A program made the translations under genes and the position numbers. The notes below the pieces were generated by a model. That model was not told the origin of the DNA, ran no database searches, and was given only the letters and a program-made list of their open reading frames with translations. Shown in pieces: positions 1 through 9,188 of a stretch of 64,000 nucleotides of DNA. The DNA comes from Synechococcus sp. PCC 7335. Its GTDB lineage: Bacteria; Cyanobacteriota; Cyanobacteriia; Phormidesmidales; Phormidesmidaceae. The DNA lies in assembly GCF_000155595.1 (NCBI RefSeq), contig NZ_DS989905.1, positions 509,040-573,039 of the forward strand, written 5' to 3'. The number at the start of each line of letters is the position of its first letter. The stretch's first letter is position 1.

Positions 1-267
1 CTGCAAATAGAGCGGCGAGACTATGAACAGGGCAAGGCGCTTCGCCAGTGGCTGAATGATGGCGTTCTTGCTAACTATGCTAATCGTATTATTCCGTTCG
101 ATACCAAAATTGCTCAACGCTGTGCTTCGCTTCATGTACCGGACCCTCAGTCAGACTACGATGCGATGATTGCCGCAACAGCTTTAGAGAACAGCCTGAT
201 TGTAGTTACTCGCAACACAAAAGATTTTGAAAAGACAGGCGTGAAGTTACTCAATCCTTGGCTTTGA
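1..267 (+). CDS. VapC-like PIN-domain toxin, 3' part only
   Basis: Open from the window edge to a TGA at 265-267, giving 88 residues of the C-terminal part of a PIN-domain ribonuclease of the VapC kind. The segment SDYDAMIAATALENSLIVVT followed by RNTKDF, ending KLLNPWL, matches the family pattern: an acidic residue before the IAATA helix, then the conserved TRNxxDF strand-turn. Such toxins cleave RNA and are held in check by an antitoxin encoded just upstream, which lies outside this window. The start and the first catalytic acidic residues cannot be seen, so activity cannot be judged. Confidence 0.8.
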   Translation: MQIERRDYEQGKALRQWLNDGVLANYANRIIPFDTKIAQRCASLHVPDPQSDYDAMIAATALENSLIVVTRNTKDFEKTGVKLLNPWL

Positions 268-850
268 TGCTCGTGATCGCCTAGGGGTGGAGTGAATGAG
301 GAAGTATGGAGTACCAGCTAGAGAAGTAGCAGACGCAGGACTGGCGGAAAGGAAGTCGCCACTACTGCCATGAAGTGATTGCGTGCTACAGACCAACTTA
401 GACAGAATCGAACGCATCCTAGAAGCTACCGCTACTCGCTAGCGTCATCCTCAACACCACTGACACCAATAGATCAGTCAGAACCGAGGTACTCATAGTC
501 AGGCAATCGCTCTTTAATCGCGCACATTGACGAAGAGTGCCTAGATCTAGTGTCCTTTGACTTTGACCAGACCAGCAATTCAGCACTCACTATACTGTCA
601 TCTAACCTAAACAAGGCGCTCTCACACCTCAAACAATTCATTCGTGTCATTTTTATTAGGACAGTTTAAGTAACACGAATGACTGCTGGAAGATAAGAAA
701 CAGAGATGGGGCAATAGCGATCACAATGTTAGAGCTTAAGCATCCTTACACGTTTCTGGCGCACCACCAGTTCTATCAAATAAACTATTAGTTGTCTTTC
801 AACAATCGGCGTTGCTTTGTCCATCGGTAGTCAATGCCTCTGTTAGCTCA
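268..850. other. Gene-poor stretch with one inverted repeat
   Basis: No convincing gene is seen. A perfect 10-base inverted repeat (tcattcgtgt at 638-647 and its complement at 673-682, 25-base spacer) is the only clear structure. It lacks a T-run, so it does not look like a strong terminator. Confidence 0.5.
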
Positions 851-970
851 ATGACTCATCAACTCTTCGTGTACGGAACGCTCGTTCCTGGGCGGTCTAA
901 TGAACATGTCTTAGCTATTGAGCCACTCTCGCATCCACAGGTAGCTTCTAACCATGAAAGCAGGTTCTGA
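851..970 (+). pseudogene. Gamma-glutamylcyclotransferase-like (AIG2/GGCT) N-terminal fragment
   Basis: A 39-codon frame begins MTHQLFVYGTLVPGRSNEHV, the signature start of the gamma-glutamylcyclotransferase-like fold (LFVYGTL followed by a Pro-Gly pair and an N/H-containing stretch). Full-length members are about 110-150 residues and carry a catalytic glutamate further on. Here the similarity stops after about 20 residues and a TGA follows at 968-970, so this is a truncated remnant. A genuine micropeptide is possible but less likely. Confidence 0.55.
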
Positions 971-1080
971 CCAGATAGGAAATTGGAACATCTGACGTTA
1001 TCCCTTTGATTAGTTGCGTTCACTTAAGTAGTTAGTCAGATGAATATTAGGGACTAGTATCCCAACGAAGTCATAAGTTT

Positions 1081-1749
1081 ATGCGTCAGTGGAAGTTGTT
1101 CCTATCAAAATTCTTACTTGGGTTATGGATAGTATTGTTTAGCAGCTATCTCTCTCTCATTATCTTCGAGACCCGTAGCATCAATGCTGATAGCCCGATC
1201 GTAGAAGTCTCTCTCGAAGCGACCAGTTCGGTCAACGAGGTGGCCATTCCCGGACGCAGTTTTACCTGCACAAAGGTCGATTCGCAAGATCAGTGCCGAG
1301 CCGAGATTCTAGGCCGTCCATTAGTCTTAACACTGACACCTAACGAATCCAATGGGTTCGTTAGTAGCTGTCGAGCAACCTACGGTGGGCAACCTGTTGG
1401 CTGCTACAACAACGACTTTGGCCTCGGGGCCATGATCCAGAGAGCCTTTCAAATTCGAGACATTGAGCTAGATACTCAGCAGCTCAAAGCCGTGCGCAGA
1501 AGGTACTGGGGACTTAATACGCTGCTGGATACTGGAGAAGTACGGCTCGTAAATATTGGGACTGGTCTAGCGATCGCATTCAGTATCATCGTTGCTTGTT
1601 TTGTTTGGGTTCGCACTAAGCCCCTCAATTCTTCAAAAGGATACTATGTACCTAGAATGATTGTGTTAGTAACTAGCGGCCTCTGTGTTGGGTTTGTAAG
1701 CTACTGGTCTTTCATAGTATTACTCTTGAGCACGGGATTCGCCGATTAA
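1081..1749 (+). CDS. Hypothetical membrane protein with three predicted spans
   Basis: A 222-residue protein I do not recognise. A hydrophobic segment at about residues 8-28 looks like an uncleaved signal anchor. It is followed by a soluble part of about 130 residues with four cysteines in CTKVDSQDQC and CRATYGGQPVGC, which could form disulfides outside the cytoplasm. Two more hydrophobic segments lie near residues 163-178 and 192-218. The ATG at 1081 is preceded by a weak purine stretch. No neighbour suggests a role. Confidence 0.6.
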   Translation: MRQWKLFLSKFLLGLWIVLFSSYLSLIIFETRSINADSPIVEVSLEATSSVNEVAIPGRSFTCTKVDSQDQCRAEILGRPLVLTLTPNESNGFVSSCRATYGGQPVGCYNNDFGLGAMIQRAFQIRDIELDTQQLKAVRRRYWGLNTLLDTGEVRLVNIGTGLAIAFSIIVACFVWVRTKPLNSSKGYYVPRMIVLVTSGLCVGFVSYWSFIVLLLSTGFAD

Positions 1750-2221
1750 TCCGTCAATCGCGATTCTAGTAAGAGATGCTTTCTCTGTCTAGCCTAATTC
1801 TAAATTAGCCAGCCTGCGCTAGGCGAGGAGTCTTAATGATAAGACTTACAGGCGCGAGCGCAAAGCCCGCGCCTGTATTGAACTAGTAATATCTATACCC
1901 GCCTAATCGATTTCCTAGTGGCTATCTCCTTCAGTCCTGTTGTGCAGTGGAGCGATCTCGCTACTTTACCGCCGCTAACAGTTTGACTCTATCTCCCTCT
2001 ACAATCCAATTACACTCGGTATCTTGCTCTCTCTGTTTTTAAATCCTATACGGAATCTGAAGTTGAATAGGCGACCACTTCTTTCACAATATCCAGAAAA
2101 CCAGAAAACCAGCAGTAACGCAGACGCAGGCGTTCGCTCTGGAAGGTGAAGGGCTAGCGATCACTCTATGGGAAAGCATCGACATTTATCAGATACGAGT
2201 CGGTAACAAGGTGAGGGTACC
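1750..2221. other. Intergenic stretch with a GC-rich hairpin
   Basis: No gene is seen between the membrane protein and the leftward helicase gene. A 9-base inverted repeat (acaggcgcg at 1848-1856, complement at 1868-1876, 11-base loop) could serve as a factor-independent-like stop for one or both convergent genes, but no T-run follows it. Confidence 0.4.
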
Positions 2222-4996
2222 TCAGGATATGATTGATTTTAAGTCTTGCGATGCCTCTTCAGGCAAAAGATACATTGTACATTCGCGCAGAATTTTCTCA
2301 GGTCGAATCTGGTTGTGAGCGCACCAAACCCGAATACATTCATCTGCCAACAACTCAATCTCATTCGGATCGGTAACTGCCGTGGCGGTCAAGGGATCGC
2401 ACTGTAGAATATCGAGGAGCTTCACAGTCTCGGGCCTGCGAATTTCCTGATTGTGAGGAGTGTAGATTAATCCATGATACTGATCTTGGTATTGCAGCAG
2501 GACATAGATAGCTGGGTGCTTCTCCGCATAGATTTTTGCACTAACCAAATCATTAGTCAGTTTGAGCGCGTAGTCGCGATGCAACTGTAACTGCGCCGTG
2601 TGCTGATAATAAGGGGAGATATCCAAGTTGGACAACTGCTCGATATCTATATCGCCCGCTAGCAAAGTCACATTAGAAGCTAGATCTGACATGGCAACAT
2701 CCTGTACCTGACTCTCTGTTAAAACCGGCAAGTCGATAATCCTAGCTGATTCGTCATGACGGTCTATCAGTTGGTGCCAGCGACGTTGAATAGCCTTTAG
2801 GTCGCTAGCGAGCGGATTGTCAACGCTTAAGGTAGGCACAAAGGTATATACGTGCACCGTGCGAGCTTCTGACCAGAAACGGAGGATACGGCCTGCTCGT
2901 TGAATGGGGCCGATAGGTGTCCAATCAATGTCGTAGTTGATGACAACAGCAGCATCTTGCATATTGACACCAACACCATGGGCATCAGTGGAAATGAAAA
3001 CATCGTAGCTTTTCAGGCTAGCATCCGCTTGATTGGCTTCTGGCGCAAACGCCTCAATTAATTTCTCAATTTCATGAGACTCTTTCATCTCGAATGAGTC
3101 TGCCTGTTTCTCAATAGTCGCCGCCACTGATAGATTATGCATTAGCTCGGACAGAGCATTGCTCAAATAAACAACCGTTGCTCTGCGCTCGCAGAAGATA
3201 ATTACCTTCTCGCGATTGGCCCGATGAAGGTTCAATCGTTCAACTAATGCCCTGAGTTTCGTATCGGCGGCCTCTGTCTGCTGCTCAAGCTTGGCTAGAA
3301 TGGGCTCTAGCGCCTCCCGACGTCGTCTTTTGCTCACCCTAAAGGCAACTTTTCCTTGTTTAGAAAAGTCAAAGGCATTCTTGCCGCCGGGCGTTTCTAG
3401 CACTCTTTGGAGAACGCCTTTGAGCGCAAGGGGCGAGCTAGTCCAGGCAACTCTGACTAACCGCTCTATATTCTTTCTGAAAAGCCCCTTAGTGTTTAAA
3501 TCAAAGCAGCCCTCAGAGATTAGAGAGGATAGTTCTGTCTCTAGGTCGAGCGGAAATTCTAAGCTATACAATCGAACCTTTGGAATGTAGCGACGCTCTT
3601 CTGTACCATATTGAATGTATGTCCCTCGATCATCTTTGATCCCGTAGTACATCGCAACGTGAGGAGTAGTCAGCTGTGAGGCTACTGGTAGACTAATAAA
3701 TTCGTCAGTATCTTCGATCCGCCAGCTACATTCGGAAAATTCTGGTTCTGAGAAAAGAGCTCGGTTTTCTCCTGTTGGAGGCAGCAAGCTGAGCTGATTG
3801 TTCAAGTTGTCCGTGTTAGTGGCATATGGGGAACCTGTTAATAACAATACTTTTGAATTTCCTTGCCCTATCAAAGAGGATAACCGCTTAAAAGCACGGC
3901 GTTCGTTCTCGGGCGTTTGCTTGCTGCTCAACCGGTTGGTATAGCGATTCCTTAACTCATGGCTCTCATCGATGATGATTAGCCAGCGCCGACTACTTCC
4001 AGCATTAGCAATGTCTTCAAAGTCGGAAAGCGCTTCTATACGCTCGTCAGTCATATCTAAGACTCTAAGTACGAAATATTCATGAGGCAGAGCAGCAAAA
4101 CGGCACTCCTGTTTCCAGCTACGTCTGACAGCTTTGGGGCCAACGACGATAATATTGTCAATGAGATCTTCATCTTTAAGATGCAACGCAACGTGAATCG
4201 CAACAACTGTTTTTCCTAAGCCTGTCGAAGCCACCAACATAGAGCCGCCGTACTCTCGAATCTGTCGCAGCGTCTGTGCAATCATATCAGTCTGATAGCT
4301 GACTGGCTGCTTCGGATATGTCATTTTTAATGGCTGAAGATCTTCTAAAGCCAGCATCGTTTTAAGATAGACATCCCAAGGCGTTGCCAATTGTAGCCAT
4401 CGACGCAGCGCCTCCAGCAGTTCTTGAGTCAAGTCTTGAGCCCTGGCGAAGTAATCTTCAAAGTTCGCGATCAACTTTCTAACTTCTGAAAGACTCGTGA
4501 CTAAACTACCTGACTCAATCTGTTCTAGCAACCCCCGACCTGTCGTATTAGACGACCCGATAATGGCAATAGCCTCATCGACTAAATAGATTTTTGCATG
4601 GTGGCTAAGGGCTCTGGCATCTAGAAGCAAAAATTGATCGTTCTCGATTCTTTCAATCAGGTCAGCGACGGCTTGGCGACGTTGGCGATCACAACCTGTT
4701 CTCAAGGCTCTCATAATTTCCTGAATTAAAGCCATCCGAGCACGCTCTTCTCCAGGCTCTTCGACCCCTACCAGCAAAGCCACCGGCTTGCCCTTTGTAT
4801 GTGGTCGAATATAGTTCCAGCCTTTGATGGTAAAAAAACCAGAAGCTATACGAATTTTGCTACGCCCTGATTGAAAACAAAGCTTAATTACTCTCAAAGC
4901 CGTGCCTTCTTCAAACCAGGTGAGCGGGAGATCTGATAACTGAGTCGGAATAGGGTTTTTAGCAATGGCTAAACTTTCTGATTTATCAGATGACAC
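2222..4996 (-). CDS. Phospholipase D-like / superfamily 2 helicase fusion
   Basis: This 924-residue protein joins an N-terminal PLD-type nuclease module to a SNF2-like SF2 helicase. The PLD half shows one HxK motif (SHHAKIYLVD, His about 133, Lys about 135) followed by the G-S-S-N turn near 147-150, as in bacterial PLD-N domains that dimerise to make one active site. The helicase half has Walker A STGLGKT (257-263), box II DESH (343-346), motif III LTGSP, and motifs V/VI ending in QRAGRILRFW near 695-705. It starts with GTG at 4994-4996. Related fusions are nucleic-acid remodelling or restriction-type enzymes and are often found in defence loci. No methylase or partner gene is visible here, so a stand-alone defence role is inference. 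Confidence 0.85.
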   Translation of the reverse strand: MSSDKSESLAIAKNPIPTQLSDLPLTWFEEGTALRVIKLCFQSGRSKIRIASGFFTIKGWNYIRPHTKGKPVALLVGVEEPGEERARMALIQEIMRALRTGCDRQRRQAVADLIERIENDQFLLLDARALSHHAKIYLVDEAIAIIGSSNTTGRGLLEQIESGSLVTSLSEVRKLIANFEDYFARAQDLTQELLEALRRWLQLATPWDVYLKTMLALEDLQPLKMTYPKQPVSYQTDMIAQTLRQIREYGGSMLVASTGLGKTVVAIHVALHLKDEDLIDNIIVVGPKAVRRSWKQECRFAALPHEYFVLRVLDMTDERIEALSDFEDIANAGSSRRWLIIIDESHELRNRYTNRLSSKQTPENERRAFKRLSSLIGQGNSKVLLLTGSPYATNTDNLNNQLSLLPPTGENRALFSEPEFSECSWRIEDTDEFISLPVASQLTTPHVAMYYGIKDDRGTYIQYGTEERRYIPKVRLYSLEFPLDLETELSSLISEGCFDLNTKGLFRKNIERLVRVAWTSSPLALKGVLQRVLETPGGKNAFDFSKQGKVAFRVSKRRRREALEPILAKLEQQTEAADTKLRALVERLNLHRANREKVIIFCERRATVVYLSNALSELMHNLSVAATIEKQADSFEMKESHEIEKLIEAFAPEANQADASLKSYDVFISTDAHGVGVNMQDAAVVINYDIDWTPIGPIQRAGRILRFWSEARTVHVYTFVPTLSVDNPLASDLKAIQRRWHQLIDRHDESARIIDLPVLTESQVQDVAMSDLASNVTLLAGDIDIEQLSNLDISPYYQHTAQLQLHRDYALKLTNDLVSAKIYAEKHPAIYVLLQYQDQYHGLIYTPHNQEIRRPETVKLLDILQCDPLTATAVTDPNEIELLADECIRVWCAHNQIRPEKILRECTMYLLPEEASQDLKSIIS

Positions 4997-5197
4997 GGCC
5001 TACATACCTGCTTTCTCTATGAATTAGTACAAGCATACTTCATAGAGAATCTATTCTAAAGCGGTAGGGTCTTTAACAACTTTGTTGAGACGATTCCATT
5101 GTAAAGAATGCGTAGCCCCGGGCCGACATGCCCTGATCTCAGCCTTGAAATGCCTTCCTCCACGCTTGTCTTAGCTAGGGTTCGATGAGCCTATCGG

Positions 5198-5524
5198 TTA
5201 GCCGCTTATTGTTGGACTATGCTCAAAACCCTGCTGCCGAGATAACCTGTACAGCTGCCTCGACCTCTCATGCTCTCCTCTAATCGCTAGCATCCCTGCT
5301 AAGTTGTTGGTCGCTACGCTATAGCCCTGCGCTGAGGAGCGCTCGTACCACTCAATCGCTTTATCACTATCTATTTTCGCGCCTAAACCCAACTGATACA
5401 AAGTCCCTACCATGCACTGCGCTTCTGCATTGCCTGCTTCAGCCGCTCGAATCACTTTCGGCCACGCCGCCTCAAAATCTTGCTGCTGATATTCGAGATA
5501 GCCTGGAAACCTAGCTTCACTCAT
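5198..5524 (-). CDS. Small Sel1-repeat (TPR-like) protein
   Basis: A 108-residue helical-repeat protein. The core AAEAGNAEAQCMVGTLYQLG, followed by GAKIDSDKAIEWYERSSAQG, fits the Sel1 consensus (A..G...A...LG..Y..G.GV..D...A..WY..AA..G), with a second, weaker repeat after it. Sel1 repeats form a protein-binding superhelix. The ATG at 5522-5524 is preceded by a purine-rich GGAGTGA ribosome-binding site. It has no signal peptide and no membrane span, so it is cytoplasmic. Its partner is unknown. Confidence 0.75.
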   Translation of the reverse strand: MSEARFPGYLEYQQQDFEAAWPKVIRAAEAGNAEAQCMVGTLYQLGLGAKIDSDKAIEWYERSSAQGYSVATNNLAGMLAIRGEHERSRQLYRLSRQQGFEHSPTISG

Positions 5525-5758
5525 TCACTCCATCCTTGACCTCAGTTGGCCAGTTCATCGCTTTTGTTGTCTCTGCCGGTAGGTTCGACGCGATCACCTC
5601 TGACCAGGCTTGTCGCGAGCTGTTGTCAGCGATGGGGGTAAAAGTCATATTTGAAACGATAGCTTTCAGCAGTAGGGGTCTGTATGAATAGCTGCGCTTA
5701 AACTTAGCGCGCTTTCTGTATGACGAGGTGATAGCGCTTGCAGTTGTGATTATACTGA

Positions 5759-6034
5759 ATGCCGCTGGTTTCTACTTACTATGCTATGACGGTTGAAGTT
5801 TACAAGCCTGCTCTGAAGCCTAGACCTGTACCATCAGTATTGACGCCGCCTGTTGTGCCGATTCGTGCTGAGCGTAGGGCGGTCGTGGACATTCCTGCTA
5901 GGCAGGATAGCCTAGTCTTCAAGCCTATGCAGCCGCGCCTAGACTTAGTTGTCGGGATAGAGGAGATGATGCATCCTGACAGGCCTAGTTTCGCTGAACT
6001 GGAGGCGCTGGTTATTGCTGAAGGACTGTTGTGA
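5759..6034 (+). CDS. Small hypothetical protein
   Basis: A 91-codon frame with a proline- and valine-rich first half (KPALKPRPVPSVLTPPVVPI) and an acidic end (SFAELEALVIAEGLL). I do not recognise a family and see no strong ribosome-binding site. It may be a real short protein or a chance frame. Confidence 0.35.
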   Translation: MPLVSTYYAMTVEVYKPALKPRPVPSVLTPPVVPIRAERRAVVDIPARQDSLVFKPMQPRLDLVVGIEEMMHPDRPSFAELEALVIAEGLL

Positions 6035-6283
6035 GTAGTTATCGGTTTGCGACAGATGACGCTTATGGTGCGCCGTGTGATTGCCTATGACAGGTTTATG
6101 CAATCACTTGACCTTAGATAACCGCATATATTTAGGCTTTGGGTGGCCGTCTAGCTACTGAAGCAGAGTCTGTGCGCTACTGTGCGTTCACTAGATACAA
6201 GGAAGTCAAAAACGGTGCTGTCAACAAGCTATACAGTACATGAGAACCGACTTTGCAACCATCAGACAAAGTGTTCGTCCGTG

Positions 6284-6616
6284 TCATTGAGGGTCATCTA
6301 CAGCCTTGATTAGCCGTCCTTCATCGTTGAACTGAAGCCCAAGCTCACCCACCCAGATAAAGCCTTCTTTCTCATGGAAGGACTTGTGATGATCGAGCAG
6401 TTGAGCGGCAGCAATCACCTCTGCCTGAGATGCTTCTGGGTCTGCGGCAACCGGCAGCATAGAAAGCGTTTGATTGAGCATGACCGATTTGCCCCCAAAC
6501 GACTCTCGCAAGTATGTCAGCGTAATTCCCATATCAAGTGATTGATATGCCCACCACAGATTGGAGCCAACTAAGCTAAGTGACAACAAGGAGATGATGA
6601 CACGAGACTTCTTCAT
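6284..6616 (-). CDS. Hypothetical protein with N-terminal membrane anchor
   Basis: Taken from the ATG at 6614-6616, which gives 110 residues beginning MKKSRVIISLLSLSLVGSNL, a typical signal anchor or signal peptide. An upstream GTG would add 22 residues but would place the hydrophobic segment internally, so the ATG is preferred. The mature part contains a short alpha-helical stretch and ends VGELGLQFNDEGRLIKAV. No family is recognised. It probably faces the periplasm. Confidence 0.55.
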   Translation of the reverse strand: MKKSRVIISLLSLSLVGSNLWWAYQSLDMGITLTYLRESFGGKSVMLNQTLSMLPVAADPEASQAEVIAAAQLLDHHKSFHEKEGFIWVGELGLQFNDEGRLIKAVDDPQ

Positions 6617-7005
6617 TTGGGAGAATTCTTTGCCGTTTGTCGGTCCTGACACCACGCAATTAGCAAAGCATAAGGAGTACACCCATTACTACAAACTCGG
6701 CTGCCGCTAATACGGATAACATCAATAGATGAGTACGTTCAATAGAGCGCTTTTACCATCTCAACAATGAAGACTTTTAGCACATTGACTCTGCCGTCAG
6801 TCTTAAGTTGTAAAGTAGAGGCATATCCTGACTTTTTGCCTACAGGCTATGTTTCAAAACTATAAGCAATCGCTGATTTTGATACATAGGATATAGGCGT
6901 TTCGCGCTTAGCATTCAGTGCTCTAGTCTAGGCTTAAGTTCCTGTTTGCCAACTTCGGTACTCTGTGTAAGCAACTTCTCTTATCCAACCGGGAGTCGAA
7001 CCCGT
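6617..7005. other. Intergenic region between divergent genes
   Basis: AT-rich spacer between the leftward anchored protein and the rightward hydrolase, so it should hold both promoters. No operator-like palindrome was found. Bases 6985-7005, read on the minus strand, resemble a tRNA T-arm (G/C stem around TTCGACT) but no tRNA surrounds it. Confidence 0.4.
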
Positions 7006-7767
7006 ATGACAAGATTTGTCGAATCCAAGGACGGCTGTAGAATTGCATACGATAAACAGGGCAACGGTTCAGCACTGTTGTTGATACACGGAGGATTCAC
7101 ACAGAGTCGAGGAGTTTGGACAGATCTCTCATACGTTCAAGAATTACAACAACAATACACAGTCATCACGGTCGATATCAGGGGACATGGCGAGAGCGAT
7201 AAGCCAAAAGCGAAGCAAGCCTATGCTGTCGAGCGACTCTTAGAAGATATAGACGCAGTCGCTGAAGACGCCAAGGTTGATCACTGCTTCGTTTGGGGGT
7301 TCTCTTTGGGTGCTTCTATCTGTTTACATACAGCAGTCAATAGAGAACTATTAGGCGGTGTAGCAGCAGCTTCGTTCTTTGGACAGGACTTGATAGAGTA
7401 CGGTAAGCGCAATATTCCTAGCTTAGAAGCAGCGGTCGAAGCACGAGCGCAGAACCGGTTAGACTTATCTACACTTTCAGCAGAAGAACGCTTCTTTGTA
7501 GACAACGCAGACCTTGACATCGCTTTAGCCATATCGAAAGCGATGGTAGATTGGCCACGAATAGAGCCGACGATGCTGCGATCACCACTACTGATATATG
7601 CTGGCACTAGCGATGAACCAACTTATTCCATCTTGAAAAGACAATCGGACGACATACAAAGTAGCGGCGCGAAGCTATGCTTCATCGAAGGGTTAGACCA
7701 CTTTCAAGCTGTCACGGAGAAGAAAATCGTGCTTCCTGTCGTACAAGAGTTCCTAGCCTGCACATAA
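7006..7767 (+). CDS. Alpha/beta-fold hydrolase
   Basis: The protein has 253 residues from the ATG at 7006. The upstream in-frame start at 6946 lacks a ribosome-binding site, while GGGAG precedes 7006. The fold markers are in order: LLLIHGGF (oxyanion HG), DIRGHGESDKP, the nucleophile elbow GFSLGAS, an acidic residue in YAGTSDEP, and the catalytic His in IEGLDHF. This is the layout of small-molecule esterases, lactonases and epoxide-hydrolase-like enzymes. The substrate cannot be told from sequence. It has no signal peptide, so it is cytoplasmic. It appears to be monocistronic. Confidence 0.85.
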   Translation: MTRFVESKDGCRIAYDKQGNGSALLLIHGGFTQSRGVWTDLSYVQELQQQYTVITVDIRGHGESDKPKAKQAYAVERLLEDIDAVAEDAKVDHCFVWGFSLGASICLHTAVNRELLGGVAAASFFGQDLIEYGKRNIPSLEAAVEARAQNRLDLSTLSAEERFFVDNADLDIALAISKAMVDWPRIEPTMLRSPLLIYAGTSDEPTYSILKRQSDDIQSSGAKLCFIEGLDHFQAVTEKKIVLPVVQEFLACT

Positions 7768-8147
7768 TTGGGTGCATGAGAGTTGAAGAGTTCGCCACCT
7801 TGATAAAAGCAGTCGCGTCAAGACGTCTCATTAGCTATGAGTTTTAGAATGATTATACGTACTATCTCTAGAAAGGAGTTTAGAACAATCATACATACTG
7901 GGTGTAGTTCGTCAGTAGTACTCGAAACTGCGTAGAAGTTAGGCCCTTCTTTTACCCCACACTACCTTCACACACGCCATAGATTACTGTTACTCCTGCT
8001 GTATAAGCTGCTTTTATAAACGCCAATGCAGGAGCAACTTAACCTAGAATTGAATATCTACTCTGCGCTAAGACATACATATACTCGGTTGATTAGACGT
8101 TATTAAAATTCAACTGATTAGTCGTTACCAAGTTGGGGGAAAATTCG
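7768..8147. other. Intergenic region with an imperfect direct repeat
   Basis: No gene is seen. Two imperfect copies of a roughly 21-base AT-rich unit (consensus ttagaayratyatacrtact) lie at 7842-7863 and 7879-7899, possibly a regulator site. The region probably carries the promoter of the lipoprotein gene at 8148. Confidence 0.4.
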
Positions 8148-8861
8148 ATGTCGTCTTTGTCCGTTCGTTTGCCTCTCACTGTCCTAAGCGGAGTCACCTG
8201 TTTGCTTCTCGGTGTTAGCTGTACTTCAACTAATGACTCTGCAGATGGACCAGCTCCTTCAAAGGAAGCGCCACAAACGCAAACGACTCAAGAAGAGGTA
8301 AGCAGAGAAGAAATCGCCTCCTTTCAACCAGCACCGAATCAAAGCGCTGAAGAAGAGATATCTTCTGAGTCTACTTCTTCTAACTGGGCAGAAGACATCA
8401 AACAATGTGCAACTTGGCAAGACTTCATTGCCTACAACGAAGAAAGTCCAGTCGCACCAGACCTACCATTTCCTTCTCCACCAGAACGATTCTTGAATGG
8501 ATGTATAACAGCAGACGCAACAGGCTCTGCTTTGAACATATACATCACAGAAAACGACTTCGACAATGGCACAGTTATGCCAACGGTACCAGATAGCAAA
8601 CTTGTCCGTGGGTTCATTCCCGTAGCCAAGATCTCCCGAGGTAGACATCAACGTTCAACTCCAGATGAGCCAGAAAAGATGCATATTGGCTTCTCTTCTC
8701 GTCAAAGTCGTCCTAACACAAGCGAAGGCTACTACGAGGTTTTAGAAGACAATGGCTATGCTTCCTATCAGTACCTCTTTGCAAATCATTCAGATGTTCC
8801 CAGTTGGGAACTGGCTGAGATGCTTGAAGAGGTAAAAGCAGAGTGGGAAGCTAACTACTGA
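8148..8861 (+). CDS. Putative lipoprotein
   Basis: The ATG at 8148 is preceded by GGGGGA at optimal distance and gives 237 residues. The N-terminus has a signal sequence ending in a lipobox (LLLGVSC), so the cysteine should be lipidated. A Ser/Thr/Glu/Gln-rich linker of about 60 residues follows, then a compact C-terminal domain with conserved-looking tryptophans (CATWQDFIAYNE and WELAEMLEEVKAEWEANY). I do not recognise the domain. It should be anchored to the outer face of the inner membrane or to the outer membrane. Confidence 0.7.
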   Translation: MSSLSVRLPLTVLSGVTCLLLGVSCTSTNDSADGPAPSKEAPQTQTTQEEVSREEIASFQPAPNQSAEEEISSESTSSNWAEDIKQCATWQDFIAYNEESPVAPDLPFPSPPERFLNGCITADATGSALNIYITENDFDNGTVMPTVPDSKLVRGFIPVAKISRGRHQRSTPDEPEKMHIGFSSRQSRPNTSEGYYEVLEDNGYASYQYLFANHSDVPSWELAEMLEEVKAEWEANY

Positions 8862-9188
8862 GACTGAATCGATAGACTTGGAATGAAGTCCTATCTATTG
8901 ACACAGAGAACAAGTATCGTAATTCAGACCTTTCGGACCATAGAAAAAGCATGTCTTAGTCGATGTCTCACAATAGCTTGCTTACAAAGTCTTAGACGAT
9001 ACTATTGGGACATCCCTAGATACTCTCAACAAGTAGGTCGGCTCTTTCTATTGAGCGCTACCTGTTCCAATAGGAGCTGAGACATGCTCGTGAACCATCA
9101 CCCAACTTGATACTGTCAGCCCTGAGTAGCCAAAATAAAGGATTCGGCCAGCTGATAGGCTAGGTGCGATCAGCTCTACCTCTACCTC
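8862..9188. other. Spacer and probable left flank of an IS6-type element
   Basis: No gene is supported. The right part includes one copy of the 12-base direct repeat taggtgcgatca (9161-9172) that recurs at 10021-10032 on the other side of the transposase gene. Confidence 0.45.

Noticed and set aside
8883-9080. Small plus-strand frame between lipoprotein and IS6 element
   Set aside because: No ribosome-binding site, no family, and it lies in the flank of a mobile element.
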